From assembly GCA_003990705.1 (NCBI GenBank), contig AP018318.1, forward strand, positions 4,963,501 to 5,027,500: a stretch of DNA of 64,000 bases, given 5' to 3'. This stretch comes from Nostoc sp. HK-01. Lineage in GTDB: Bacteria > Cyanobacteriota > Cyanobacteriia > Cyanobacteriales > Nostocaceae. The notes under the pieces were generated by a model. It searched no databases. It was not told where the DNA came from and saw nothing but the letters and a program-made list of their open reading frames with translations. How positions within the stretch are numbered: position 1 is the first letter of the stretch; the number at the start of each line of letters is the position of its first letter. Below are positions 57,092-64,000 of the stretch, piece by piece. Position numbers and translations under genes: made by a program.

Positions 57092-57388
57092 TTAAGAGTC
57101 TATGCGTAGAATTTGACATCTGTAATACGCATAAGTATCAAACAATGCGCCGACAAAACTCCAAGTCAGACCAATAATTAGCATTCCGCGCAAGGGCGTA
57201 CCACTGCCAAAAATTGCAAGAAAATGTAATATACCTGTAGCGCTGGTCTCTGTTACTGTTTGCAATCCGGGCATATAACCGAGTACAGATAACAGTAGCA
57301 ATATCCCACCAACTAAAAATATAGGCGCAACAAAGCTGAAAACAACCGTGACTAATAGGGAACGGAGAAAGTTCAGCAGAAAAGTCAT
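57092..57388 (-). CDS. Small membrane protein, function unknown
   Basis: 98 residues from the ATG at 57386-57388, which follows GGAGG at 9 bp; the frame extends further to 57412. Two or three hydrophobic spans (LLVTVVFSFVAPIFLVGGIL, GMLIIGLTWSFVGALFDTYA). I do not recognise the family. The last residues (YYRCQILRIDS) are polar. It stands alone. Confidence 0.72.
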   Translation of the reverse strand: MTFLLNFLRSLLVTVVFSFVAPIFLVGGILLLLSVLGYMPGLQTVTETSATGILHFLAIFGSGTPLRGMLIIGLTWSFVGALFDTYAYYRCQILRIDS

Positions 57389-57795
57389 GAAAGATAACCT
57401 CCAGGAAGACAACGCACAATAGCCAACTAACTATCTTTCATCTTCTACAATACGTGCGATCGCCACCTAGAGGCCAATATGTCAAAAATCTTAAGTTTTC
57501 ATTAAAAAAACAGACAATAACTACACAACCTGTATTACGGAAAAATTAGCTTGTGGAGAGACAGAACCTTTACTGATTCAGGCTTTGAGCTTATATCTAT
57601 TAAATAGCACACATCACAAGATATGTAGGTAAAGGTTTATTTTATGAGAGTAACTTTAAACTAAGTTAACGTGAACCTGATTTCATGAAGAGGCAAAGGG
57701 GCAGGGTGCAGGGTGCAGAAGAGAAGAATAACTATTGACTATTGACCATGAACTTTCGCTATTCTTAAGGCAATTACCGAGTTAGCTACAGAACA
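57389..57795. other. 407-bp spacer between divergent genes
   Basis: The spacer contains an AT-rich stretch and a short GGGTGCAGGGTGCAG direct duplication near 57703. No ORF or stem-loop is supportable. Confidence 0.4.
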
Positions 57796-58593
57796 TTGAG
57801 CCAGATTACATCTAATTCCAGTTTAGCAGCATGGGGTCAGCGCTTGCTGGCAGCGATTTTTCTGGGGGGACAAGTGATAGTTCACCTGCTGCGGGGCAAA
57901 ATTCATTGGCGGAATACTTTAGAACAAATGGCCGCTGTAGGGCCAGACTCTTTGTTTATTGCGCTGTTAACGGCAATTTTTGTTGGTGCTGTGTTTACCA
58001 TCCAGGTAGCGCGAGAGTTTATTAACTTTGGTGCGGGTAATCTCGTCGGCGGCGTGCTGGCGGTGGCTTTAACAAGAGAACTTTCACCCGTACTCACAGC
58101 AGTTATTTTAGCAGGGCGCGTCGGGTCTGCCTTCGCCGCAGAAATCGGAACTATGCGAGTTACAGAACAAATTGATGCGCTGTTAATTTTAAAAACAGAC
58201 CCAATTGATTATCTCGTTATTCCCCGAATGATTGCTTGCTGCTTAATGCTGCCCATTTTAACTCTCTTGTCGTTAGTAACAGGTATGTTTGGTGGATTAT
58301 TAATTGCTACTCATGTATACGGACTAGCCGATACGGTATTTCTCGACTCCGCCCGCAACCTGCTGGACACTTGGGATATTTGTAGTGCTTTGTTTAAAGC
58401 CGTGTGTTTTGGTTTGTTAATTGCTGTCGTTGGTTGCAGTTGGGGCTTAACAACCACTGGTGGTGCTAAAGGTGTAGGACAATCAACCACAACAGCCGTA
58501 GTGACTGCTTTGCTGCTGATCTTTATTAGCAATTTCTTTTTGTCGTGGTTAATGTTTCAAGGTGCGGGTAGTGCATTTGTCCAAGGGTTTTAA
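57796..58593 (+). CDS. MlaE-family lipid ABC transporter permease
   Basis: 265 residues with five membrane spans. FIALLTAIFVGAVFTIQVAR, ELSPVLTAVILAGRVGSAFA, AEIGTMRVTEQIDALLIL and MIACCLMLPILTLLSLVTG are hallmarks of the MlaE/TGD1 permease group, which moves lipids or other hydrophobic cargo between membranes. The ATPase and MCE substrate-binding partners are not in this window. The start is TTG at 57796; no better start is near. The DUF3119 gene follows. Confidence 0.9.
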   Translation: MSQITSNSSLAAWGQRLLAAIFLGGQVIVHLLRGKIHWRNTLEQMAAVGPDSLFIALLTAIFVGAVFTIQVAREFINFGAGNLVGGVLAVALTRELSPVLTAVILAGRVGSAFAAEIGTMRVTEQIDALLILKTDPIDYLVIPRMIACCLMLPILTLLSLVTGMFGGLLIATHVYGLADTVFLDSARNLLDTWDICSALFKAVCFGLLIAVVGCSWGLTTTGGAKGVGQSTTTAVVTALLLIFISNFFLSWLMFQGAGSAFVQGF

Positions 58594-58689
58594 TAGTGCT
58601 GAGTGCTGGCTGGGTGACTAGTCATGAATAATCTTGCGTTCTACCAGCTGTTTGCTCAGAGAAAACTGTTAACCCCTAAAATAGGAAAG

Positions 58690-59106
58690 ATGTCTACTCA
58701 TGAAACAGGATTTGAAACAGTGACCAGTTCATTTGCGCCTAATTCCGTAGCAACAGTGGAACTCAAACCTAGTTACAATATCCCTGTTGTGTTAGTGATT
58801 GCAGCGATTCCCATTGTGATTGTGCAACCTTTAATAGGAGGAGCGATCGCATTTTTTGGTTTGTTTCTTTTGTTTCAAACTGTAACATTACGCTTGCAAT
58901 TTACTGCCACCGACTTAGATATTTACAGAGGTGAAAAGTTAATTCGGCGTTTTCCCTACCGAGAATGGCAAAACTGGCGAATATTCTGGAATAAGTTTCC
59001 AGTTCTGTTTTATTTTAAAGAAATTAACAGTATTCACTTTTTACCAATTTTGTTCGACCCCAACACCCTTAAAGCTTGTTTGGCAGAACGTTGTCCCCGG
59101 ATTTAG
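58690..59106 (+). CDS. DUF3119 family protein
   Basis: About 138 residues from the ATG at 58690 (after AGGAAAG); the frame extends to an ATG at 58624, so the start is uncertain. A two-span membrane hairpin (about 33-70, VVLVIAAIPIVIVQPLIGGA and FFGLFLLFQTVTLRL) is followed by a PH-like soluble part with YRGEKLIRRFPYREWQNWRI and NPNTLKACL-type end. DUF3119 is a cyanobacterial and plastid family of unknown function, often next to the MlaE-type permease as here. Confidence 0.75.
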   Translation: MSTHETGFETVTSSFAPNSVATVELKPSYNIPVVLVIAAIPIVIVQPLIGGAIAFFGLFLLFQTVTLRLQFTATDLDIYRGEKLIRRFPYREWQNWRIFWNKFPVLFYFKEINSIHFLPILFDPNTLKACLAERCPRI

Positions 59107-59190
59107 TGCTTAGTCAATGGTCAATAGTCAATGGTCAATAGTTGAGAGCAATAATACAAAAATGACAAATGACAAATGACAAATGACAAG
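59107..59190. repeat. Two heptanucleotide tandem repeat arrays
   Basis: GTCAATG/GTCAATA-type units (four) followed by four AAATGAC units. STRR type, filling the gap between the DUF3119 and DUF3086 genes. Confidence 0.82.
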
Positions 59191-59232
59191 TAAGCAAAAA
59201 TTTATTCGCCTTTAGAAATTACACTATCGTTT

Positions 59233-60486
59233 ATGAACCCTGAGTCATCTCAAACTCCAGAACCAATAGATGAGTGGTTGGAGCAAATACAACCAGAAAA
59301 CCCAGAAATAGAAAACCCAGAAAACTCATCTGTAGAGTCAGTTCTGGAACCAGAAGCATCCGCTTCAGCAGTTGACACAGAAACGAGCGATGTAAATACA
59401 GAATTGCTTAGTTTAATAGATGAACCAGCCGCTGAGATTCCATTAGCAACTGACACAACTGCATTAGAGTTAAAAACAGAATCAACATCACAAAATAATT
59501 CCTTATACGCCGAAGCCGAGCAAAGGTTAACTCAGTTAAAACAAACTGAAGCCGCACTCAAAGCCGAAATTGCTACATTGCAAGTAACTTACAACACGCT
59601 GCAAACACAACTGAGCGACACGCAAACAGCAATGGGGCGAATTGTACAAGAATCACTTGGACAATTAGAACAACGCAAACAAGCACTGCAAATTTCTATA
59701 GAACAATTAGAACGTCGTCAAGAACGTATCCGCAATGAAATGCGGACTACGTTTGCAGGCGCATCGCAAGATTTAGCAATTCGTGTCCAAGGTTTTAAAG
59801 ATTATCTCACTGGGAGCTTACAAGATTTAGCCGCAGCCGCCGAGCAGTTACAACTAGTCCCGGAAGTTAGAGAACGAGAAAGGCCAAGTGTTAAAGAAGC
59901 TAAACCCGTAGAACCAGAAGCAATTACACCACAATTTGCCCAACAGCAGTTTCAAGAAACTACCAAGCAAGTTCGCCGCCTAATTGATCAATATCGCAAC
60001 AAACCAGATTATTATGGCCCTGCTTGGCAACTACGGCGCACCTTTGAACCAGTTCATGCAGAGCGAGTCTCGAATTGGTTTTTTGGACAAGGGGGACGGG
60101 GTGCGTTGCGGACAATGGGTAGCCGTTTGCAAAATACTTTGATAGCTTCGGCGATTATTTCGATACTACACAAATTGTATGGCGATCGCGTCCGTACTCT
60201 GGTTTTAGCCAATACACCAGAACGCTTGGGTGAGTGGCGGCGCGGTTTGCAAGATTGTTTAGGTATTGGTCGCCCAGATTTTGGCCCTGACCGGGGAGTA
60301 GTTTTATTTGAAGCGCCAGATGCTTTAGCGCAAAAAGCCGAACGTTTGGTGAAAGCTAATCAACTACCTTTAATCATCATTGACGATTCTGAAGAGCAAA
60401 TCAGTTTAGGAATATTGCAATTTCCTTTGTGGTTAGCCTTTGCGCCTGACCCCAAAGCCATGAAAAATTATGATGATGATTTTTAA
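59233..60486 (+). CDS. DUF3086 family protein
   Basis: 417 residues. The first 90 are acidic and probably disordered. A coiled coil spans about 92-180 (AEQRLTQLKQTEAALKAEIA to RQERIRNEMRTTF). The C-terminal DUF3086 region is marked by DYYGPAWQLRRTFEPVHAER and ASAIISILHKLYGDRVRTLV and ends NYDDDF. Function is unknown; the family is cyanobacterial. ATG start. In related strains I remember it near DUF3119, as here. Confidence 0.82.
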   Translation: MNPESSQTPEPIDEWLEQIQPENPEIENPENSSVESVLEPEASASAVDTETSDVNTELLSLIDEPAAEIPLATDTTALELKTESTSQNNSLYAEAEQRLTQLKQTEAALKAEIATLQVTYNTLQTQLSDTQTAMGRIVQESLGQLEQRKQALQISIEQLERRQERIRNEMRTTFAGASQDLAIRVQGFKDYLTGSLQDLAAAAEQLQLVPEVRERERPSVKEAKPVEPEAITPQFAQQQFQETTKQVRRLIDQYRNKPDYYGPAWQLRRTFEPVHAERVSNWFFGQGGRGALRTMGSRLQNTLIASAIISILHKLYGDRVRTLVLANTPERLGEWRRGLQDCLGIGRPDFGPDRGVVLFEAPDALAQKAERLVKANQLPLIIIDDSEEQISLGILQFPLWLAFAPDPKAMKNYDDDF

Positions 60487-60535
60487 GTGCAATTTGTTTG
60501 TTCTGTTTTGAGAATAAATAATTTAAATTTGGTAG

Positions 60536-60566
60536 GGTGCGTTATGGATATTAGCCTTAACGCACC
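60536..60566. repeat. GGTGCGTTA-type palindromic dispersed repeat
   Basis: Inverted pair GGTGCGTTA (60536-60544) and TAACGCACC (60558-60566). It is a familiar cyanobacterial intergenic repeat. It lies between the convergent DUF3086 and P450 genes and could serve as terminator. Confidence 0.75.
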
Positions 60567-60598
60567 GAATATCGCTGATGATTGCAGACCACAAGTTG

Positions 60599-61834
60599 CT
60601 AGAATCTGACTGGTAGAGAATCGTACCCCTTGAACACTAGGCTGGTATGTCTGGGAATCGCTTGCTGATCGGGATCGAAGCTGAGATTCGGCATTCTTTT
60701 AAGTAATGTGGTGAAGCAAATATTTAACTCCATACGAGCTAAAACTACTCCAAGACAAAAGTGAATACCCGGAGCAAACCCAAGGTGTTCGTTAGGCGAT
60801 CGCGTAATATTGAAAACTTCGGGTGAGTCAAACTTTTCTGGGTCATAATTCGCCGCTCCCAGTCCCAAAGCGATAACGCCACCCGCAGGGATATTCTTAC
60901 CGCCAATAGTTAGATTTTGTTTGGCAATCCGAAAGATAAAAGGCGCGGGGGTATCAAACCGAATCATTTCTTCCACGGCGGAATTGATGAGAGCCGGATT
61001 TTCTAAGAGCTTTTGCAGTTGATCTGGATGACGCAGCAGTGCATTCACCCCGTTAGGAATTAGATCGGCGGTAGTTAGGTGTGCGGCATTTAGGATGGTG
61101 ATACATTGTGATGGCAGTTCCTCAAGATTCATTCCCTGCTCTTCGTAGGCGATAGTCAGCAGGCTAATCATGTCTGTTCCGGGCTGCTTACGTCGTTCTT
61201 CAATCAGTTGTTTGATGAGTGCGCTAAATTGTGCGTCTGCTAAGTCTGCCTTACGTGCATATTCCTCAATATTTGAACTGCCCGGCGCACCCCAAAATGT
61301 ACCAGTATCGATTGCCCATTCGATCAGTTTGGCTCTATAGGTTTCTGGTACGTCAAATATCTCAGCGATAATGAGTCCTGGTAATGGCACGGACAAATCG
61401 GAGACAATATCCATGTAACCTTGATTCTCAACCTTATCCAATAAGCGATCGGTGGTTTCCTGAATAATAGAGCGCCAGCTTTCTATAGCTCGTGTTGTAA
61501 ATCCTTGATTGGCTAACTTCCGCAGTCTGGTATGTTCAGGTGGATCTTTCTCAATGAGTGATTTAGAAGTCACATCAATGAAATTTTGAATCAAATTAAC
61601 ATCCAAATTTCCCAACTGATTAATAAATAAAGCTGTGCGGTCTGAACTTAAACGCTCATCCCGTAGCGCCGCTTCAACATCTTTGTAGCGCGTTAAAATC
61701 CAGTATCCATAAGTCTCACTATAATGAACAGGGTCTTCTTCACGCATCCGTTTGTAAAGTGGATAAGGATTGAGCAGAGCTTCTGGTGCAAACAGATCAT
61801 ACTTTTGCTGATTTGCGACTTGTTGTGTATTCAT
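60599..61834 (-). CDS. Cytochrome P450
   Basis: 411 residues of soluble bacterial P450. The haem cysteine is C360 in LGFAPGIHFCLGVVLARMEL, the ExxR pair is E289 and R292, and the I-helix motif is AAHLTT (250-255), with the oxygen-activating threonine present. CYP107-like features such as DPPEHTRLRKLANQGFT are conserved. The substrate is unknown; no ferredoxin or biosynthetic cluster is next to it. With the VOC-like gene upstream it may be an accessory pair between core genes. ATG start. Confidence 0.92.
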   Translation of the reverse strand: MNTQQVANQQKYDLFAPEALLNPYPLYKRMREEDPVHYSETYGYWILTRYKDVEAALRDERLSSDRTALFINQLGNLDVNLIQNFIDVTSKSLIEKDPPEHTRLRKLANQGFTTRAIESWRSIIQETTDRLLDKVENQGYMDIVSDLSVPLPGLIIAEIFDVPETYRAKLIEWAIDTGTFWGAPGSSNIEEYARKADLADAQFSALIKQLIEERRKQPGTDMISLLTIAYEEQGMNLEELPSQCITILNAAHLTTADLIPNGVNALLRHPDQLQKLLENPALINSAVEEMIRFDTPAPFIFRIAKQNLTIGGKNIPAGGVIALGLGAANYDPEKFDSPEVFNITRSPNEHLGFAPGIHFCLGVVLARMELNICFTTLLKRMPNLSFDPDQQAIPRHTSLVFKGYDSLPVRF

Positions 61835-61921
61835 TTGCTTAACCTGAATTAAAAGTGAGCTAAAAAATTTAGGTAGTTAGGCGATCGCATTAGTGAAGCT
61901 GTAGCTACGATGCACAAGCCA

Positions 61922-62404
61922 TCAACTTTTGGGCGAATCGTGGCTATCAGGGAAAACAAAATATTTCCTCAGATTTTCTCGTTTTGTAAACGCTATGTAT
62001 TGAGCAGTCATCTCTGGAGTCAATAACTCTAGCAACAATCTACTTTCCACCCACAACAAAATGAAATCAAAGCCGAAGGTAGCGCGTTGCACAAGCCAAT
62101 TTTCACGTTGGGCAATTTGCTCAATTTGTTCGATGCTGGCAGGTACAGAGAGCATGGCATGGGTGGCTGTGAACTTAGAAGCAGTTGAATTTTCTATATA
62201 TGCTCGCTTTTCATCACTTTCACCAGGTGTTATCTCAGTTCCCAAAGGATAAACTTCAATTTCTGTACCATATTCATCAAACGGAAAAACTATATAACCA
62301 CCTGGGCTATAAGGATGGGGTGTCGGTTGCCCTTGCAAGATTTCGGCGAGAACTTGGGCAACGTGCTGAGGGTTTTCCGCAGAAATAGAAAAGTGATGAA
62401 TCAT
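61922..62404 (-). CDS. Hypothetical protein, VOC/glyoxalase-like
   Basis: 160 residues from the ATG at 62402-62404 (MIHHFSISAENPQHVAQVLA); the frame extends to a TTG at 62425. The N-terminus resembles a VOC fold half (IHHFSISAENPQ...VLAEIL, then GGYIVFPFDEYGTEIEVYPLG and HAMLSVPASIEQIEQIAQRE). The metal ligands of true glyoxalases are only partly visible, so it may be non-catalytic. It is 87 bp upstream of the P450 gene in the same direction and may be its partner. Confidence 0.62.
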   Translation of the reverse strand: MIHHFSISAENPQHVAQVLAEILQGQPTPHPYSPGGYIVFPFDEYGTEIEVYPLGTEITPGESDEKRAYIENSTASKFTATHAMLSVPASIEQIEQIAQRENWLVQRATFGFDFILLWVESRLLLELLTPEMTAQYIAFTKRENLRKYFVFPDSHDSPKS

Positions 62405-62604
62405 TAGGCTAACTTTATTGATCAAGTTAAATCTACAAAGTCAGGCGATCGCTTTCCACTTACGCTGCTATAACTTTACAAAAAGCAAATCTAATTCCTT
62501 CAGGGTTTACTCAGTAACTCAACACCAAAAATATCGGGTTTTGTTAGGTTCCTTTCCTTCAGCCAATCCACAAATATTTTTATTTTTCCGATTTATAAAA
62601 ATGT
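62405..62604. other. Spacer between the VOC-like gene and the 21-bp repeat array
   Basis: About 200 bp holding the presumed promoter of the VOC-like gene (minus). A HIP1-like GCGATCGC lies near 62443. No ORF or stem-loop is supportable. Confidence 0.4.
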
Positions 62605-62856
62605 GTTAATTAGTCTTTAATACTTGTGAATGAGTCTTTAATACTCGTGAATGAGCCTCTGAGCTTCATTAATTAGTATCTGAGCTTTGTGAATGAGTCT
62701 TTGAGCTTCATTAATTAGTATCTGAGGTTCGTGAATGAGTCTTTGAGCTTTGTGAATGAGCCTTTGAGCTTCATTAATGAGTCTTTGATAGTCGCGGGAG
62801 AATCTTTGATACTCGTGAATGAGTCTTTGAGCTTCATTAATGAGTATCTGAACTTC
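62605..62856 (-). repeat. Tandem array of twelve 21-bp units
   Basis: Twelve contiguous 21-bp units, from the first at 62605-62625 to the last at 62836-62856. Read on the minus strand each encodes a heptad: the main types are EAQRLIH and (x)xQILIN. Differences include silent third-position changes (CAA/CAG, AGA/AGG, CTC/CTA) and linked R/I and H/N changes. Two units at the 62605 end read (E/K)Y-stop. Unit 10 (62794-62814) is diverged. The array lies beyond the dnaE-N terminator and has no start codon in this frame. Confidence 0.92.
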
Positions 62857-62860
62857 ATTA

Positions 62861-62890
62861 ATAAAAAAATCCCCTGCAAGTAAACAGGGG
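62861..62890 (-). terminator. Terminator of dnaE-N
   Basis: The minus strand reads CCCCTG, an 8-nt loop, CAGGGG, then ATTTTTTTATT. It starts 14 nt after the dnaE-N stop codon. An intrinsic terminator placed between the gene and the 21-bp array. Confidence 0.88.
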
Positions 62891-62904
62891 TTAGAGTGAG
62901 ATGC

Positions 62905-64000
62905 TTACTCTGGTAAGCCTTTAACTTGGAGTAAATCTAATTCGCGTTCAAAGATTTCATCAATGGGTAACATTTGACCATCGGTTGTCATAAATTTATG
63001 GTCTTTTGTGGCGCGAATGACTGAACCGTCTTCTAAACCATACTCGAATACTTCTTGTTGTCCTCGATTATGCCATTGGGCGATCGCTTGTGTATAGACA
63101 TGACCATGACTATCAAAGCTGAAGACGTTGCATTCAATTTCTTTTTCGACAATTTCGCCAATTGGTATCAAGCCATATTCTACCGTCAACACTTTTGTCT
63201 CATAGCTGAGGCAATATTCAGCGAACTTCAACATATCATCAAATAGCTTTTCTGCTACTTGCTTTCTCACGCCGTTCTTTGTGGAACCATCAATGAATTT
63301 TTCCTGCTGCTTCTGCATTTCGGAAACTTTCTTTTTCCCCATTGCGCGGCGCAGTAAGTCAGCTTGTCCTAACGAATAACCAGCCATATCTTGAGCAATT
63401 TTCATGATTTGCTCTTGATAGACCATGATGCCGTATGTTTCATTTAATATTGGTTCGAGAACCTGGCTTTCATAGTCTATATTTTCCCTTCCATGTTTGC
63501 GGTTAATAAATTTAGGAATTAAGCCTGCATCTAAAGGGCCTGGTCGGTATAATGCCAGAATTGAAGAGATATCCTCTATATTAGAAGGTTTCAAATCTCG
63601 GACTATCTGCTTCATCCCCGATGATTCTAATTGAAATATACCTTCTAATTCTCCAGATTCTAATAGTTCATAAGTTTTCTGCACATCTTTAGGGAGAGTT
63701 TTATGTTCACCCTTAGCTAAAATCTTTTGCGCTTTTCTTTCTTGACTAGTTATTTCGTAAGGGTCAACTCGATAACCTTTACTTTTTTCAATTAAATCAA
63801 TGGTTTTTTGAATCATCGTCAGGTTTCTTAAACCCAAGAAGTCCATTTTTAACAGCCCCATTGATTCCAAATCTTCCATGAAATATTGGGTAATAACTGA
63901 ACCGTCATTATTTCTTTGTAGGGGGACAATTTCATCAAGAGGATCGGCAGAAATTACCACTCCAGCAGCATGAACACCAAAGGTTTTGTTAGTTCCTTCA
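62905..64000 (-). CDS. dnaE: DNA polymerase III alpha subunit, N-terminal split-intein part (5' end outside window)
   Basis: The C-terminal 365 codons of dnaE-N are visible. The extein shows [56 protein letters not shown] and [20 protein letters not shown], all typical of PolIII alpha, ending FAEY. The last 102 residues form the N-half of the split DnaE intein. The C-half with the remaining polymerase is a separate gene elsewhere; trans-splicing joins them. A terminator follows 14 nt after the stop. Confidence 0.97.
   Translation of the reverse strand, partial: EGTNKTFGVHAAGVVISADPLDEIVPLQRNNDGSVITQYFMEDLESMGLLKMDFLGLRNLTMIQKTIDLIEKSKGYRVDPYEITSQERKAQKILAKGEHKTLPKDVQKTYELLESGELEGIFQLESSGMKQIVRDLKPSNIEDISSILALYRPGPLDAGLIPKFINRKHGRENIDYESQVLEPILNETYGIMVYQEQIMKIAQDMAGYSLGQADLLRRAMGKKKVSEMQKQQEKFIDGSTKNGVRKQVAEKLFDDMLKFAEYCLSYETKVLTVEYGLIPIGEIVEKEIECNVFSFDSHGHVYTQAIAQWHNRGQQEVFEYGLEDGSVIRATKDHKFMTTDGQMLPIDEIFERELDLLQVKGLPE
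62908..63213 (-). other. Split DnaE intein, N-terminal fragment (DnaE-n)
   Basis: 102 residues from the nucleophile Cys1 ([20 protein letters not shown], preceded by extein AEY) to KGLPE at the gene end. The block B TKDH motif (TxxH, residues 69-72) activates the first splice junction. Length and sequence resemble the well-studied Nostoc DnaE inteins (Npu, Nsp 7120). All residues required of the N-half are present, so splicing competence is likely. Confidence 0.96.

Noticed and set aside
62605-62856. CRISPR array
   Set aside because: The 21-bp units are contiguous, with no spacers, and no cas genes are nearby.

Overview
The window is chromosomal DNA of a filamentous, Nostoc/Anabaena-type cyanobacterium. 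The evidence is frequent HIP1 octamers (GCGATCGC), heptanucleotide short tandem repeats of the Nostoc kind, cyanobacteria-specific families (DUF1830, DUF4079, DUF3119, DUF3086, DUF1997, CrtR, GuaB3, a ferredoxin-type glutamate synthase), an RNase E carrying the cyanobacterial arginine-rich tail, and a dnaE gene that ends in the N-half of the split DnaE intein. All names come from reading motifs and family resemblance; no database search was run.

Layout. 1-8.8 kb: a small conserved cyanobacterial gene cut by the left edge, an OmpR-type response regulator, a lone ABC ATPase, small membrane/DUF genes, a B12-type radical SAM protein, and a DICT protein with a decayed HD-GYP domain, translationally coupled to a pentapeptide-repeat protein. 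8.9-12.4 kb is an accessory island: an orphan Phd-like antitoxin, a ParDE-like toxin-antitoxin pair bracketed by a perfect 36-bp direct repeat, and a Ser/Thr kinase fused to seven nearly identical WD40 repeats. 12.4-25.2 kb is housekeeping: CPBP protease, ClpS, a PLP aminotransferase, a STAS antagonist, a TIGR03960-like radical SAM protein, rne-rnhB with a long leader, DUF1997 and pheA. 25.3-31.4 kb holds the str ribosomal operon on the minus strand (rpsL-rpsG-fusA-tuf-rpsJ) with terminators after tuf and rpsJ, followed by a LON-domain gene. 31.5-45.7 kb: an IscA/SufA-like protein, a cupin, a phosphodiester glycosidase-like protein, ferredoxin-dependent glutamate synthase, trxA, the small RNA Yfr1 in its conserved place between trxA and guaB3, and mutS2. 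45.9-49.6 kb is a second accessory patch: a VapBC-like pair, a complete IS701-family insertion sequence with a TTAA target duplication, and a Uma2-type gene. 49.6-60.5 kb: pyruvate kinase, crtR with a 46-residue membrane microprotein behind it, a kinase divergent from a PstS-like binding protein, aroH, sppA, an MlaE-type permease, DUF3119 and DUF3086. 60.6-64 kb: a cytochrome P450, a VOC-like protein, then dnaE-N.

The most unusual structure is a 252-bp array of twelve 21-bp units just beyond the dnaE-N terminator (62605-62856). On the minus strand it reads as a heptad peptide repeat (consensus EAQRLIH / xxQILIN) in frame with the dnaE stop codon. Several of the differences between units are silent third-position changes, yet there is no start codon and two units carry Q-to-stop changes. 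It looks like a decayed coding repeat or a repeat with an unrecognised role. No CRISPR array, tRNA, rRNA or prophage was found.
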